In this document: positions 48,558 to 59,500 of the stretch, piece after piece
Layout of the letters: each line of letters opens with the position of its first letter
Numbering within the stretch: position 1 is the stretch's first letter
Source: Bacteriovoracaceae bacterium
Lineage (GTDB): Bacteria > Bdellovibrionota > Bacteriovoracia > Bacteriovoracales > Bacteriovoracaceae
Assembly (NCBI GenBank): GCA_013141065.1
Contig: JABFRR010000016.1
Span: forward strand, 1-64,000
Direction of reading: 5' to 3'
DNA length: 64,000 nucleotides
The notes under the pieces: model-generated
What the model was told of the DNA's origin: nothing
The model's database searches: none
What the model saw: only the letters and a program-made list of their open reading frames with translations
Program-made: the position numbers and the translations under genes

Positions 48558-49395
48558 TGTCTAATAAATCGGCTTCGTAATCAGCGTCATAATTTTTTAT
48601 TACGGTATCTTGAGCTAGCGGAGAAACAATATCACAGTAGGCTTTTGCAATTGTGTCTAGTCTTATTTCTTCTCTCGTGAATTCTAAATAAGGTACAAAA
48701 TTTCCATAGCTTTTATCGAAAAAACTTTCATCACCAATTTTGTAAGAATAATTTTCTGTTTGTTTTGGATTGTTACTATCAATTAATGCGAGATCATACC
48801 CAGAATCTAATTTTTTAATTTTAACTATTAGCCATGAGTGTGAAGTAATGCCTTTGATTTGAAGTTTTTGATAGGCAATTTTTTTATTAACTTGAACATA
48901 ATTATACAGTTCATCCATCTTTTGTTTCAATAAAGATACCTCTATTTTAGTTTCTCCCTTGAGGCCATCAACCCATTTCCCGAGGACAACCCCATCATAG
49001 ATTTGCCAAGCTTCTAATTCTTTTAAGATTTCTTTTTTATAGGTTTCTGAAAATTCTTCAAAGTTTGAAAATCCGGGAATTATGACAATTGATTTTCCAG
49101 CGCGAATTTCTTTAATGAGAGGCTTAAGTTCTTTTGGATTTATTCTTGGAAGGTCTGGTCTAAATTGTGAAAGATATAAAATATTTCTTTGAAATCGTGA
49201 GTGCCACCAACAAACTCCACCATTAAAAATTCCACCTTGATTTTTAAATGACATAAGATTTTGTGGCGCACTTCCCATATCACTCATGATAGTGAGGTCA
49301 TCGTATCGACTACAAAATTCAGACTTATTTTGTGGTAAGCTTGCTGCAATTAACTTTGTAGAAAGGAGAAAACAAATGATCATATATTTTTTCAT
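48535..49395 (-). CDS. secreted cysteine-protease-like protein
   Basis: The 286-residue protein has a signal peptide ([16 protein letters not shown]). [20 protein letters not shown] has Cys followed by two Trp, and [13 protein letters not shown]...LALIDSNNP places His and Asp/Asn in the spacing expected of a papain-like Cys-His-Asp/Asn triad. I infer a cysteine peptidase or transglutaminase-like fold; the match is to motif order only. It is unrelated in sequence to the papain-like protein at 29518. It lies four bases after the TPM-domain gene on the same strand. Confidence 0.5.
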   Translation of the reverse strand: MKKYMIICFLLSTKLIAASLPQNKSEFCSRYDDLTIMSDMGSAPQNLMSFKNQGGIFNGGVCWWHSRFQRNILYLSQFRPDLPRINPKELKPLIKEIRAGKSIVIIPGFSNFEEFSETYKKEILKELEAWQIYDGVVLGKWVDGLKGETKIEVSLLKQKMDELYNYVQVNKKIAYQKLQIKGITSHSWLIVKIKKLDSGYDLALIDSNNPKQTENYSYKIGDESFFDKSYGNFVPYLEFTREEIRLDTIAKAYCDIVSPLAQDTVIKNYDADYEADLLDIKLSQEY

Positions 49396-49398
49396 TCA

Positions 49399-50040
49399 TT
49401 AAGAATGAAAAAATCTAAACGAAGTGTCAAGAATTATGTCATTTTTTAGTTCATTCGATTTTTCTTTCCCATCAAGTGGAAAATATTTTTCTAACACAAT
49501 CGCAGCACTAGAAATGGCCTCTTTTAGTGCTTCACTTAATGTAGATTTTGAGACTTTTTGGCCAAAATCATTAACGATTTCATCCCAAATTTTCTGATCA
49601 ATTTTGGCCTTAACACCACTGTCAGTGATAATTTGAATTTTATGTTCAAGAAGTGAGACAAAAATGAGCACACCATTATGTCTTTTAGTCATGTGTAAAT
49701 TGTGTTCAAAAAATGCTTCGATCGCCCTTTGGTAGACTTCAATTTCAATTTCTCTTTTGGTGGTGAGAAGTTTTGTGACCCATGAAACATTTCCTAATAG
49801 ATAACCCAAAAAGAGTCCGGGAACTTGAATCCATAAAAAATAGATGGGATTAATTATTGTTAGTGGAGAAAAATAGAGTGCCAATGAAAAAATAAATGAA
49901 ACAATAATTGCCGACCTAAAGTGTGCTGCCGGATAATCGTCACTGCGCTCGACAACCATGGGAACAAGCTCGCTGTGTGATTTTTTTTCAGCGTCTAGTA
50001 AAAGTTCATTAATTTGTTCAAGTTCATGTTTTGATATCAT
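49399..50040 (-). CDS. TPM-domain membrane protein
   Basis: The 213-residue protein has an N-terminal helical part and two membrane segments (about 45-90, FRSAIIVSFIFSLALYF and IYFLWIQVPGLFLGYLL). A TPM-fold core follows: TKRHNGVLIFVSLLEHKIQIITDSGVKAKI. It belongs to the TPM/Psb32 family often found next to a second TPM protein and LemA, as here. Its start overlaps the next upstream gene region by a short gap of 39 bases. The role is unknown; relatives have acid-phosphatase activity. Confidence 0.82.
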   Translation of the reverse strand: MISKHELEQINELLLDAEKKSHSELVPMVVERSDDYPAAHFRSAIIVSFIFSLALYFSPLTIINPIYFLWIQVPGLFLGYLLGNVSWVTKLLTTKREIEIEVYQRAIEAFFEHNLHMTKRHNGVLIFVSLLEHKIQIITDSGVKAKIDQKIWDEIVNDFGQKVSKSTLSEALKEAISSAAIVLEKYFPLDGKEKSNELKNDIILDTSFRFFHS

Positions 50041-50079
50041 TTATTTTTTATCCATTTTTGAAATTCATTATTTAAAAAT

Positions 50080-50808
50080 CTACCAACTGCTACTGGAGCC
50101 TCCGCCAGAAAAGCCGCCACCGCCGCCAGACCAGCTACTACCGCCGCCCCCGCCGCCGAATCCACCACCGCCAAAACCGCCTCCTCCGAATCCGCCAAAG
50201 CCTCCACGGCCACCTCTTCCTCTAGTATTGGGAAAGAAAAATTGGAGAAAACCAATGAGACCAAAAATGGCAAATAAAACCAGTGGAGCGCTACCGGTGC
50301 GTTTATGGCGAGGTTTCATTACACCTTTGAAATTTAATTTTAATCCTTCCGCACGGGCCATGAGAGAAAGACCTAAGGCCACACCATTATCGTAATCACC
50401 TTTTCTAAAGTACGGCTTCATTTCATCTAAGATACGATTAGTTGTTAAGTCTGTTAAATTTCCTTCAAGCCCACGTCCAACTTCTATTCGCATTTTTTTA
50501 TCGTCTAGTGCGATCAATAATAAAGCCGCTCGATCCTTGCCCTTTTTTCCCAGCTTCCATTCATCAACAACTTTAATGGAATATCCTTCTATGGTTTCAT
50601 TGATAAGTGTTTTTACAATGAGCACTTGAAATTGAACGTCTTCTTTTTGATTGAGTTCAAGGAGTGCTGATGTGATGGCCCCGCTGGCTTGACTTGTTAG
50701 TATTTGAGCTTCATCAACAACAGGGCCAGAGAGTTGTGGCACATCCATAGACCAAGAGGTCTGTGTGATAAAAAAAGAAAATATGATTGATACAAAAAAT
50801 TTAGTCAT
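50080..50808 (-). CDS. TPM-domain protein with glycine-rich tail (YgcG-like)
   Basis: The 242-residue protein has a signal peptide (FFVSIIFSFFITQTSWS) and a TPM domain: VDEAQILTSQASGAI, FQVLIVKTLINETIEGYSI, DRAALLLIALDDKKMRIEVGRGLEG and RKGDYDNGVALGL. A single membrane segment near 175-192 precedes a glycine/serine-rich tail of about 45 residues (GGGGFGGGGF, GGGGGSSW). This is the usual YgcG architecture. Its start overlaps the lemA stop by one base. Confidence 0.88.
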   Translation of the reverse strand: MTKFFVSIIFSFFITQTSWSMDVPQLSGPVVDEAQILTSQASGAITSALLELNQKEDVQFQVLIVKTLINETIEGYSIKVVDEWKLGKKGKDRAALLLIALDDKKMRIEVGRGLEGNLTDLTTNRILDEMKPYFRKGDYDNGVALGLSLMARAEGLKLNFKGVMKPRHKRTGSAPLVLFAIFGLIGFLQFFFPNTRGRGGRGGFGGFGGGGFGGGGFGGGGGGSSWSGGGGGFSGGGSSSSW

Positions 50809-51383
50809 TAAAATTTAACCGCTGGTGCTTTTTGTGCCTCTTCAATATTTTCTACCGCGAATTGAGGTTTTTTATCATGCTTTAAAAAAAGCCCGTTATA
50901 CCAAGATGTAGGTGGAACAGTGACTAGATTATTAAATGATTTAATTCCTTCAATGTAGCGGTTTCTGGCGACAGTTATGCGATTTTCAGTTCCTTCTAGT
51001 TGTGCTTGTAGGTCTCTGAAATTCTGGTTTGCTTTTAAATCCGGGTAGCGCTCGACAGTGACCATTAACTTTGAAAGTGCTGAGCTTAATCCAGTTTGCG
51101 CTTCTTGAAATTTTTTCATGTTAGCTTCAGTTAACTGATCAGCATTAAAATTGACTGCTGTCGCTTTAGCTCTTGCTTCAACGACACCAGTGAGTGTTTC
51201 TTTTTCGTGAGAAGCATAACCTTTTACGACCTCAACCAAGTTGGGGATCAAATCACTTCTGCGTTTATATTGATTTTGCACTTCTGCCCAGTCGGCGTCG
51301 ACTTGATTTAAGGCCGTAGGAATACTTTGCATTCCACAAGAAGTTAAAAAAAGTAGGGTGACTAATAGTGATAAATATTTCAT
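50808..51383 (-). CDS. lemA: LemA-family lipoprotein
   Basis: The 191-residue LemA protein has lipobox FLTSC, then the family helical bundle: DWAEVQNQYKRRSDLIPNLVEVVKGY, AQTGLSSALSKLMVTVERYPDLKAN and FRDLQAQLEGTENRITVARNRYIE. GGAG precedes the ATG. It is first in the operon lemA-TPM-TPM. Function in the family is not settled; envelope-stress links are reported. Confidence 0.93.
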   Translation of the reverse strand: MKYLSLLVTLLFLTSCGMQSIPTALNQVDADWAEVQNQYKRRSDLIPNLVEVVKGYASHEKETLTGVVEARAKATAVNFNADQLTEANMKKFQEAQTGLSSALSKLMVTVERYPDLKANQNFRDLQAQLEGTENRITVARNRYIEGIKSFNNLVTVPPTSWYNGLFLKHDKKPQFAVENIEEAQKAPAVKF

Positions 51384-51418
51384 ATAGTATCTCCGTGATG
51401 GTATTATGATGAGATCTT

Positions 51419-53899
51419 ATGACAAACAAACAAAAATGTGAACTTCTTCTTCCTGTTGGAAATATGAATATGTGTCTGGCCGCCATTCATAATGGTGCCG
51501 ATGCAATTTATGTAGGAATGCCTCACTTTAATGCGCGAGGAAGAACAACTGATTTCAGTGTCAGTGAGCTCAGTGAAATGATGGCCTTATGTCATTTGTA
51601 TGGTGTAAGAGTTAACCTCGCATTTAACGTTGTTATTTTTGAATCCGAAATTCCCGATGTTATTAATCTTTTAAAAGAAGTCCTCCCACTTCGCCCAGAT
51701 GCTTTAATTTTGCAAGACGTGGGCCTTGCCTGTCTTGTTCGTGAAATGGCCCCTGATCAAGTGATTCATGGCTCTACTCAGATGACAGTGACTAATTACG
51801 AAGCGATGAGTTTACTTTCCGATTTAAAAATTAAACGTTTTGTTTTAGGCCGCGAAGTCTCACTTTTAGAAATGAAGGCGATCAAAGAAAAAACTGAGAC
51901 AGAATTGGAAGTTTTTGTTCACGGCGCCCTTTGTGTTGCTTATTCTGGACAATGCTTCACCAGCGAAAGCATTGGAGGCCGAAGTGCCAACCGCGGACAG
52001 TGTGCTCAAAGTTGTCGTCTCGAATACGAGATGATCATTGATGGAAAATCTACACCAATAGGGGATGTTAAATACTTAGTGTCTCCAAAAGACCTCTGTG
52101 GAATTGCTGAGATTCCTGAGCTGTTAGCAATTGGTATTGAAAGTTTCAAGGTTGAAGGGCGTCTCAAGACTCCTGAATATGTCGCAGCTGCTGCTAAAAA
52201 TTACCGCAAAGCAATTGATCATACTCTTAGTAAAAATGAGATTGCCGATGCTAAAATGGAAATGGGTCTGACTTATTCTCGCGGTTTTTATTCGGGCTGG
52301 CTTCATGGAGTGGATCATCAAGCACTGGTCGATGGAACCTTTGGAGCACACCGTGGTGTAAAAATTGGTAATGTGACAAAAGTTAAGGCCAAAACATTAG
52401 TTGTAGAGGTGGATTATCCCCATTTAAAAAATGGTGATGGACTTTTAATTGCTGGATCTCTCAATAGAAAAAAAATGGAAGTCGGTGGCAATCTTTATGG
52501 TGTCCAAAAATTAAGTGGAAATAGCTTTGAATTAACTTTTAGTAAGGAATTTAATCTCAAAGATATTCTTTCAGGATTCAATGTTTATTTTAATCACGAT
52601 GCGATTATTGAAAAAAAACTCACTGCTAGTTACACTGATAAAAATTTAAAAAAGAAAATTCCTATTAAGCTTTATGTTGAGGCTCACATAGGCTCACCTT
52701 TAAAAGTAACAGCAACTGATGGGATACATGAAGTCATTGTTTCAAGTCTTGAAGATGAATGTATCGAACAGGCCAAGGCCAGCCCCATCACTAAGTGGAA
52801 TTTAAAAGAAGAGCTTGGCGCATTAGGGGCGACTTGTTTTATATTAGATGACCTGGAGCTGATTAGTTCTAAACCTTTTTATATCCATCAAAAAGTTTTA
52901 AAAAAAATTCGTCGCGACTTTTCCGAAAAACTGACCTTACAAAGAACATTGAGAGAACCACTCATTTTAAAATCACCTGAATTACCCCAAATGCATTCTA
53001 GAAGAAAAGAACCTAATCCGAAATTGAATGTAATGTTACGAGAAATTCATCAGGTAAAAGATTTTCTAGAATTTTATCAAGAACTAGGTGAGACCTTGGG
53101 AGTCGTTTATCTCGATTATGAATTTGGTAAAGGCTACGCTGAAAGTGTTCTCTTACTTAAAGAAAAAGGAATCAAAGTAGGCATTGCAACGACCAGAATT
53201 CTTAAGCCCAATGAATACTACAATTTTAAAATCATAGAAAAGGCAGCACCCGATCTCATATTGTGTCGAAATCTTGGGGCCGTTTATTATTTTCAAGGCA
53301 AGAACTTTGAGCTTGTTGGGGATTTTAGCCTTAACGTCACAAATTCCCTAACTGCAAAATATTTTTTAGAAAAAAATCTCTCAATGCTTTGTGCTTCCTA
53401 TGACTTAAATTCCAATCAACTTTTCGATTTAGTTAAACATAGCGATGCTTCAAAAATTGAAGTGACCACTCATCAGTACATGCCTTCATTTCATATGGAG
53501 CATTGTGTATTTGCGGCTTTTATGAGTAAAGGAAGTAGTTTTAGAGATTGCGGGAAGCCTTGTGAAAAACACCGACTAGAACTCAAAGACCAGTTTGGCA
53601 ATCATCACCAAATTAAAGCTGATCAAGAATGCCGAAATACCATGTTTAATGCTATTCCACAGTCTGCGGCCACACTTGTGCCAGAACTCATTAATTTAGG
53701 AGTAGGGAACTTTAGATTTGAGGCCCTGTATGAAAGAGGGATAGAGTTAAAAAAGAAAGTGTTGAGTTATAAGGCCGTACTTTTAAATAGTGATGTAAAT
53801 GAAACTAAGAATTTAATTAATGCTGTCGGTGTATTAGAAAAATACGGCCTCAGTGATGGAAGTCACCGCGACCGTGAATATTATGATAGGAAAAAGTAA
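51419..53899 (+). CDS. U32-family protein (long form with DUF3656, RlhA-like)
   Basis: The 826-residue protein has a U32 domain in the first 300 residues: ELLLPVGNMNMCLAAIHNGADAIYVG is split here by its loop into ELLLPVGN and GADAIYVG, and followed by HGALCVAYSGQCF and SANRGQCAQSCR with four cysteines for an Fe-S cluster. A DUF3656-like second half carries another cysteine-rich part near 690-710 (HCVFAAFMSKGSSFRDCGKPCEKH). Long U32 proteins of this kind include RlhA, which hydroxylates 23S rRNA C2501; short ones include TrhP. The best guess is an RNA hydroxylase using prephenate, but 826 residues exceeds E. coli RlhA. It diverges from lemA over 35 bases. Confidence 0.82.
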   Translation: MTNKQKCELLLPVGNMNMCLAAIHNGADAIYVGMPHFNARGRTTDFSVSELSEMMALCHLYGVRVNLAFNVVIFESEIPDVINLLKEVLPLRPDALILQDVGLACLVREMAPDQVIHGSTQMTVTNYEAMSLLSDLKIKRFVLGREVSLLEMKAIKEKTETELEVFVHGALCVAYSGQCFTSESIGGRSANRGQCAQSCRLEYEMIIDGKSTPIGDVKYLVSPKDLCGIAEIPELLAIGIESFKVEGRLKTPEYVAAAAKNYRKAIDHTLSKNEIADAKMEMGLTYSRGFYSGWLHGVDHQALVDGTFGAHRGVKIGNVTKVKAKTLVVEVDYPHLKNGDGLLIAGSLNRKKMEVGGNLYGVQKLSGNSFELTFSKEFNLKDILSGFNVYFNHDAIIEKKLTASYTDKNLKKKIPIKLYVEAHIGSPLKVTATDGIHEVIVSSLEDECIEQAKASPITKWNLKEELGALGATCFILDDLELISSKPFYIHQKVLKKIRRDFSEKLTLQRTLREPLILKSPELPQMHSRRKEPNPKLNVMLREIHQVKDFLEFYQELGETLGVVYLDYEFGKGYAESVLLLKEKGIKVGIATTRILKPNEYYNFKIIEKAAPDLILCRNLGAVYYFQGKNFELVGDFSLNVTNSLTAKYFLEKNLSMLCASYDLNSNQLFDLVKHSDASKIEVTTHQYMPSFHMEHCVFAAFMSKGSSFRDCGKPCEKHRLELKDQFGNHHQIKADQECRNTMFNAIPQSAATLVPELINLGVGNFRFEALYERGIELKKKVLSYKAVLLNSDVNETKNLINAVGVLEKYGLSDGSHRDREYYDRKK

Positions 53900-53912
53900 T
53901 TAAATATATTTC

Positions 53913-54431
53913 TTATTCGTTCAGGTAACCCATCCACTCTAGCCATGAAGACGAAACCTTTTTTGATTTTAAGTGAAAAACACTTGGATCATTTTTAAAT
54001 AGTGTAGGAAAGTTAGACGATAAATCGATAGAATTTAATCCATCAATAATTTCTGTCATCTGTCCTCTTGAATCTACAGTGTAATAATAAAGTTTTGGTT
54101 CATCTTCGTAGACAATAATTAAAGCAGTTGCAATGGCATTATTGACTAAAGAAAGTTTTGCTTTTAACTCTAAAGCGTTTTGGTCTGATCTCTCATTTGT
54201 TAATTCAAGAATCATTTTTTTAAGACTTTCTCGTCCTAATTTATTAGCTTCAACAATAACTTCATTTGGTAAGTTAGCTTCACCTAATTCTTGTGATTCT
54301 AATTCTAAACACTGATTAATTTTAGCAAGTGAATTGCCACCACAATTTCTTATTTTTGCACTGGCCTCTACATTTTGAATTAATCCAAAAATGGCAAAAG
54401 TTAAAAGAGCTAAAGTTGTCATTTTTTTCAT
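53913..54431 (-). CDS. secreted protein of unknown function
   Basis: The 172-residue protein has a signal peptide (MTTLALLTFAIFGLIQNVEASA) and a mature part with two cysteines near the N-terminus (IRNCGGNS, INQCLELES), then helices and a short strand region (ALIIVYEDEPKLYYYTVD). AGGAAG precedes the ATG. It converges on the U32 gene. IS50-like copy A begins 60 bases upstream, so its native promoter may be cut off. Confidence 0.65.
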   Translation of the reverse strand: MKKMTTLALLTFAIFGLIQNVEASAKIRNCGGNSLAKINQCLELESQELGEANLPNEVIVEANKLGRESLKKMILELTNERSDQNALELKAKLSLVNNAIATALIIVYEDEPKLYYYTVDSRGQMTEIIDGLNSIDLSSNFPTLFKNDPSVFHLKSKKVSSSWLEWMGYLNE

Positions 54432-54482
54432 GTTTTACTTCCTGTTGGTGTTTAAGATTTGTCTCTCATACCAAATCTGGAA

Positions 54483-54490
54483 GGAAAATT
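54483..54490. repeat. 8-bp target-site duplication of IS50-like copy A
   Basis: GGAAAATT at 54483-54490 recurs at 56112-56119, directly outside the ends. Copy B also has 8 bp, whereas IS50/Tn5 makes 9. Confidence 0.92.
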
Positions 54491-56111
54491 CTGACTTTTC
54501 CCCATAATTACATGGTCGAAAATAAAGTGTAAAAAGATTGGTCGGCCTCAGCGAGGATAACTGGCTAAAAAATCATAAAACTAACTGATTCGCTTCTTAA
54601 AGGGTGCTACTCGGTTTGTAAATTACTTATTGATTGGTGTTGTATCGGGAAGATTTATTAGAATTAAAATTGATATTTTTCTTTGAGGTATCTGAACATT
54701 TCTACTTTTGCTTCAAGCTTTATTAATCCTCGCCAAATACTAACCGTCCCGGGCTCTCCGTCGCTTTTACGGCCATTAAAGCCCCCCATCTTAGCGACAA
54801 ATCGTAGGGCCTCTCTAATCGTTATTCTTTGATCATCAGATATCTTATTTTCTATTTTCAAAACGAGTGATTCTTCTTCTGAAAAAGAAAGACTTGAATC
54901 TTCATCTGGAGCTGCTTCTGCTAAATGTTTAACGTAATAAATTCTCCACGCAATAACTGAAAATAATGTGATATATTTTTCTAGTCGCTCAAATGTTCTT
55001 AATGATGCTCTCTCAACTTTGCATCCGCCATCTTTTAAAATTTTAAAATAATTTTCAATGTGCCAGCGTTTCTTATAATAATCAATGACTCTAGAAGCAT
55101 CTCCAAAATTTTTCAATGGCAAACTTGTCAGCAAGATCCAGTGCAATCGATCTTTCTCTGCAACTTCCCCAGTCGTACTTATTTCTAATATATTTAACAC
55201 CACTTTTCTTTTTACAGAAGTAAGTCCATTAAGTTTGAAGCTAGGATCAAAAAATTCTATCTCACCGTACTTTACAATTGCATCCACATCTTTTTTAACT
55301 TCGTATGAAATATTTTGAATTCATGATCAGTTTTCTTTTTTGTTCAAATGCCAGCGAAGATAATGATCTCCATTTTCGATTATTCGATCGTGCTTGGATC
55401 TAATTATAAAATCTTTATTATTTTTTATTAAAGTAAATAGAACTTCAAACTGATCTGCCTCCCTGTCAGCGACGTGAATGAGTTTTGTGCCTTTAGGACA
55501 ATGCTTTTCTGTTTCTAAAATTGCCTCTGCCCAACGATCACTTTCTTTCTCCCACATATCATCGTATGCACGACTCCATGTTGATAAGGCCATAACTCCT
55601 AGAGGTACATCATTGATATTTACAGCTAAACTATAATGTCCAATAAAACCATGAGTCTCTTGATCTCCAGCTTTTCCACCAATATTACCTAAGCCTTTTA
55701 TAGATCTTTTTGAATTGAAGCTAAAAAAGCTAGAATCATGAATCATCAAAGCTACAGATTCATTTTGAAGTCTCGAAGAAGTAGACTCACGATGCTCAAA
55801 TAATATTTTATCTGACGAGAAATTCTTGTGACTGAAGAGACGATAAGTTGCTTTTTTATCTGCAAAGTTAACTACCGCTTTATTAATAGTTTCGTCAGGA
55901 CGTCGTGAAAAAATATTCGCCATAGAGAAAAAGCGATCGCGAAGTCTTTTATCTCCAAATTCAATATTCTTAAATTCTTTTTCTAGCCAATCGCTTTCAC
56001 TCATTTAATAAAAATAATTGCAACGATGTGGATGGCTAAGCAAAAAAATCTAACAGGGCCTTACATTTGAAAATGTCAACGAGTTAAAGAAAACTTGTGG
56101 GTAATTGTTAG
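54491..56111 (-). mobile_element. Tn5/IS50-like element, copy A, 1621 bp
   Basis: The same ends as copy B (CTGACTTTTCCCC at 54491; GTAATTGTTAG at 56101-56111) enclose one transposase gene. Differences from copy B are a few substitutions (for example near 54974 and 56037) and four single-base length changes in T or A runs. It lies between a BamE-like gene and the promoter side of a secreted-protein gene. The 8-bp duplication is perfect, so insertion is recent. Confidence 0.94.
54664..56004 (-). pseudogene. IS50-like transposase, copy A, with homopolymer indels
   Basis: Span and content equal the repaired copy B gene (1341 bases), but relative to B it has four indels in homopolymers that cancel in pairs. 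Two near 55710-55730 turn SSFLASIQKRS into SSFFSFNSKRS without a stop. Two others, an extra base near 55335 and a missing base near 55295, shift the frame between LNKK and DVDAIVK and create a stop after LNKKEN. The product would end before the catalytic Glu. The contrast with B makes either error in base calling or real decay possible. Confidence 0.85.
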
Positions 56112-56164
56112 GGAAAATTGTTTAGATGGGAATTTTTTACATTGTTTAAAGATCCTGAGCTCTA

Positions 56165-56557
56165 CTATTGCTCAAGTCCCCATTGATCGATTGTGGTTAC
56201 AAGATCATTTAAATCAATACTTATTCTAATAAGCTTTTCATTTTTTTCTATTTGTGAACCATTTTCTTTTAATCTTTGTAAGAGATACCAATAGGTTTTG
56301 CCAATAACTTTTGAATTTTTAGCTTGAAGAGAATAGAGAGGCAACTCTTCATCAGGAGCATCCAGTATTTCGATGACTTCTTTTGTCTTCATTCCTGTTT
56401 TAATATTTTTCCAATTTTTTAGAATTTTTTGAGTTCGTTCGGAAGTCGCAACATAGGGATAATTTATTGGTAATTTACGAGATTTATCCTCGCTTGAAAG
56501 CGCCATCGTTGTTCCAGTGAAAAATAATAATAATATTAATAAAGCTCTTTTAAACAT
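56165..56557 (-). CDS. secreted BamE/SmpA-like small protein
   Basis: The 130-residue protein has a signal peptide (ALLILLLFFTGTTMA) and a domain reading NIKTGMKTKEVIEILDAPDEEL...GKTYWYLL...LIRISIDLNDLV. The pattern G-M-x-x-x-EV-x-x-x-LG-x-P followed by a strand with W/Y is that of the BamE/OmlA fold. No lipobox Cys is seen, so it is periplasmic rather than a lipoprotein. Its ATG directly follows the stop of the RND permease gene (56558), so it is the second gene of that operon. Confidence 0.68.
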   Translation of the reverse strand: MFKRALLILLLFFTGTTMALSSEDKSRKLPINYPYVATSERTQKILKNWKNIKTGMKTKEVIEILDAPDEELPLYSLQAKNSKVIGKTYWYLLQRLKENGSQIEKNEKLIRISIDLNDLVTTIDQWGLEQ

Positions 56558-59500
56558 CTATTTTGCTTTTGATTCTAATGGTGTAAGCATCAAATAAAGT
56601 GCCGGCACAACAAATAAGGTCAGGATGGTGGATACTATCGTTCCTCCGATAATTGAAAGACCCATCGGAATTCTTGTTTCGACCCCAATACCGGAACCAA
56701 GGACAAGTGGTATGGCCGCTGCAACAGTTGCTACCGAAGTCATAATTATTGGACGCAGTCTCACAGGACAAGCGAGTAAAAGTGCCTCTGATGGCCCTTT
56801 TTTATCTCCTAAATGCCCATGACGTACTTGGTTTGTGAATTCAACGAGCATGATGGAGTTTTTCTTAGCAATCCCCATAAGCACAATGAGCCCGATGAAG
56901 CTAAATAAGTTGAGTGAAACATCAAAAATAAACAGAGCAATAAGAGCACCCGTTACGGAGAAGGGGAGAGCTACTAAAACTGAAATAGGATGAATGAAAG
57001 AATCAAACTGCACGGCCAAGATTAAATAGGCGACAAGTATTCCAATCATAAGAGCAGAATATAAAGAAGCAAACGAAGAAGCAAAACCAGCAGAAGCCCC
57101 TTCAAGTGCGAAGCTGTAACCTGGAGGCATAATTTCATTAATGATTTCTTTTGCTCGGTCGAGTACTTTTGATTGCGACATTCCAGGAGCTAAGTTTCCA
57201 AATACCGACACGGCCCTTTGACGATTGACTCTTGAAATACCTTGCGTGGCCTTCCCTTCTTCAATCGTAACGAGTTCACTAAATGGAATTAAATTTCCAG
57301 CTGCATTTCGAACATAAAGGTGTTCAAAATCTTTCACTGTCTTAATTTGATCATCTTTAATTTTAAATCTAATGTCATAACGTTTTCCATCAAAAGTAAA
57401 TTTACCTTGTCTTGTTCCGCCAACACCTGCAGCAAGTATAAGTCCGACTTGATCGACAGAAACACCACGGTCACTCATGGCCTGACGGTTTGGTTTTAAA
57501 ATTAATTCGGGCAATCCTGTGCGGTAATCTGTATCGAGATCGACGCCTAGTTTTTCCTCTTCCAGTTTTTTAATGAGCTCTTTAGATTTGGCATCTAAAA
57601 TTTGTAGGTCCGCTCCTCTTAAGCTTATCCCTATTGGGTTTTGTCTTCCTGAAGATAAATTTCTGGCCGAGTTATCTCTCAAAGTGACTCTTATACCTTC
57701 AACTTTTTTAAATCCAGATCTAAGCTCATCCATAATTTCAATGTGGCCCATTTTTCGGTCTTTTCTAGGTTTCAGTGTGATTGGGATAAACACAGCATTG
57801 GAGTTACCTCCGCCACCAAAACCACCAACAGAAACAAAGTAACCTTCGATATTAGGATTCTTTTTTAAAACTTCCTCTAGTTCATAGGCTTTTTCACTTG
57901 TAGTTTCTAGTGATGTTCCAGGTTTGGTTTGTCCAGACATGATAATAATGTCTTGGTCTTGTTGGGGAACAAATTCTTGGCGAACTTTTGTGATTAAAGC
58001 TAAAGATACAACAAAAAAAGAGAACTGATCCTAAAACAATAAGGTATTTCCATTTTAAAGTGTATGATAAAATTCGCGCATACTTTTCACCTAAACGGTG
58101 AAAATAATCATCGAGAAATTGTTCGAGTTTTGATATTTTTGGTTCACTACTCAATAGAGCTGCGGCCCTCATAGGTGTAATCGTCATCGCTTCTAAAAGT
58201 GAAATCAAAACACAGGCACACATGGTGATGCCAAATTGTAAAAAGAATTTACCAATAATTCCATCCATAAAGACAACAGGTAAAAAGACGGCAACGACGG
58301 CGAGAGTGGCAGCGATAGCAGCAGGGAGGACTTCTTTCGCTCCATCACTAGCAGCAGTTTTAGAGTCTTTTCCCATGCGGTAGTGGCGAACAATATTTTC
58401 TAAAAGCATGATGGCATCATCGACAACGATGGAAATAGATAGAGTGAGAGCGAGAAGGGTAAAGAGGTTTAAGGTAAAACCAGAAAAATATAAAACAGTA
58501 AACGTTCCTACTATTGATGTAGGAATCGAAAAAAGTATATTAAGTGCTGCTTGAAAACTTCCTAGAAACAAAAAACAAATAATAATTGTAATGATCGCCG
58601 CGACCCAAAGTTTTTCGATTGTGAGAAAAACAGTGGCATCAGTTGAACGAGTAAAATCGACGTTGATTCGGTACTGGTATCCAGGGGGGAAATTGCCTTT
58701 TATTTCGTTAAGTTTTTTAATAACTGATTGGGCCACTGTGACTTCGTTGGTTCCTCTTTGTTTTTTAATTTGAATACCAATCGCTTCTGTACCTTGAACT
58801 CTTGCTAGGCGTACGATATCAGATAAACCATCCTCCACCGTAGCGACGTCTTTAATGAATAAATTCCTATTAAAAATACGTTCGCCACCTCGTCTTAAAA
58901 TTCTGATATTTTGAACTTCATTAATTGCTGTTGCTTCTCCAAGCCATCTAACTCTCAATTCTCTTTTTCCAGAAGTAAACTGTCCCGCAGCACTTTCAAC
59001 GTGCTGAGAATTTAAAGCCGCAATAACATCGGCGATGGTGAGTTCAAAGGTCTCAAGTTTTTTTGTATCAATCCAAATTCTAAGATTTCTTTCACTGGCC
59101 CCACCAACGCTTACTTCACCAACACCAGGAAGAAAGCGGATTTGATCCAGCAAATAATTATCTGACCACGAAAGCATGTCTTTAAGGTTTTTTCCACCGA
59201 AGACTGAGACAATTAAAATAGGATCTTCTTCCGGGTTTTGTTTTCTGATAACAGCAGGGTCAACACCTTGTGGAAGTCTTAGTCTAGATAAAGCAGATTG
59301 AACTTCTTGCAAGGCCACATCAACATTTCTATCGATATCAAATTCAAGAGTGACTTGTGCCGAGCCTTGGCGAGCACTCGACTTCATCTCTTTAATCCCT
59401 TCAATCGTTAAGAGGCGCTGCTCGATTGGATCGATAAGCTCCGCTTCAACAACTTCAGGAGCCGCGCCTTCATAGTTCACTGAAATATTGATAATTGGAA

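Noticed and set aside
56066..56079. Palindrome ACATTTGAAAATGT as a terminator
   Set aside because: It occurs identically in both IS50-like copies, so it is part of the element end, and no T-run follows.
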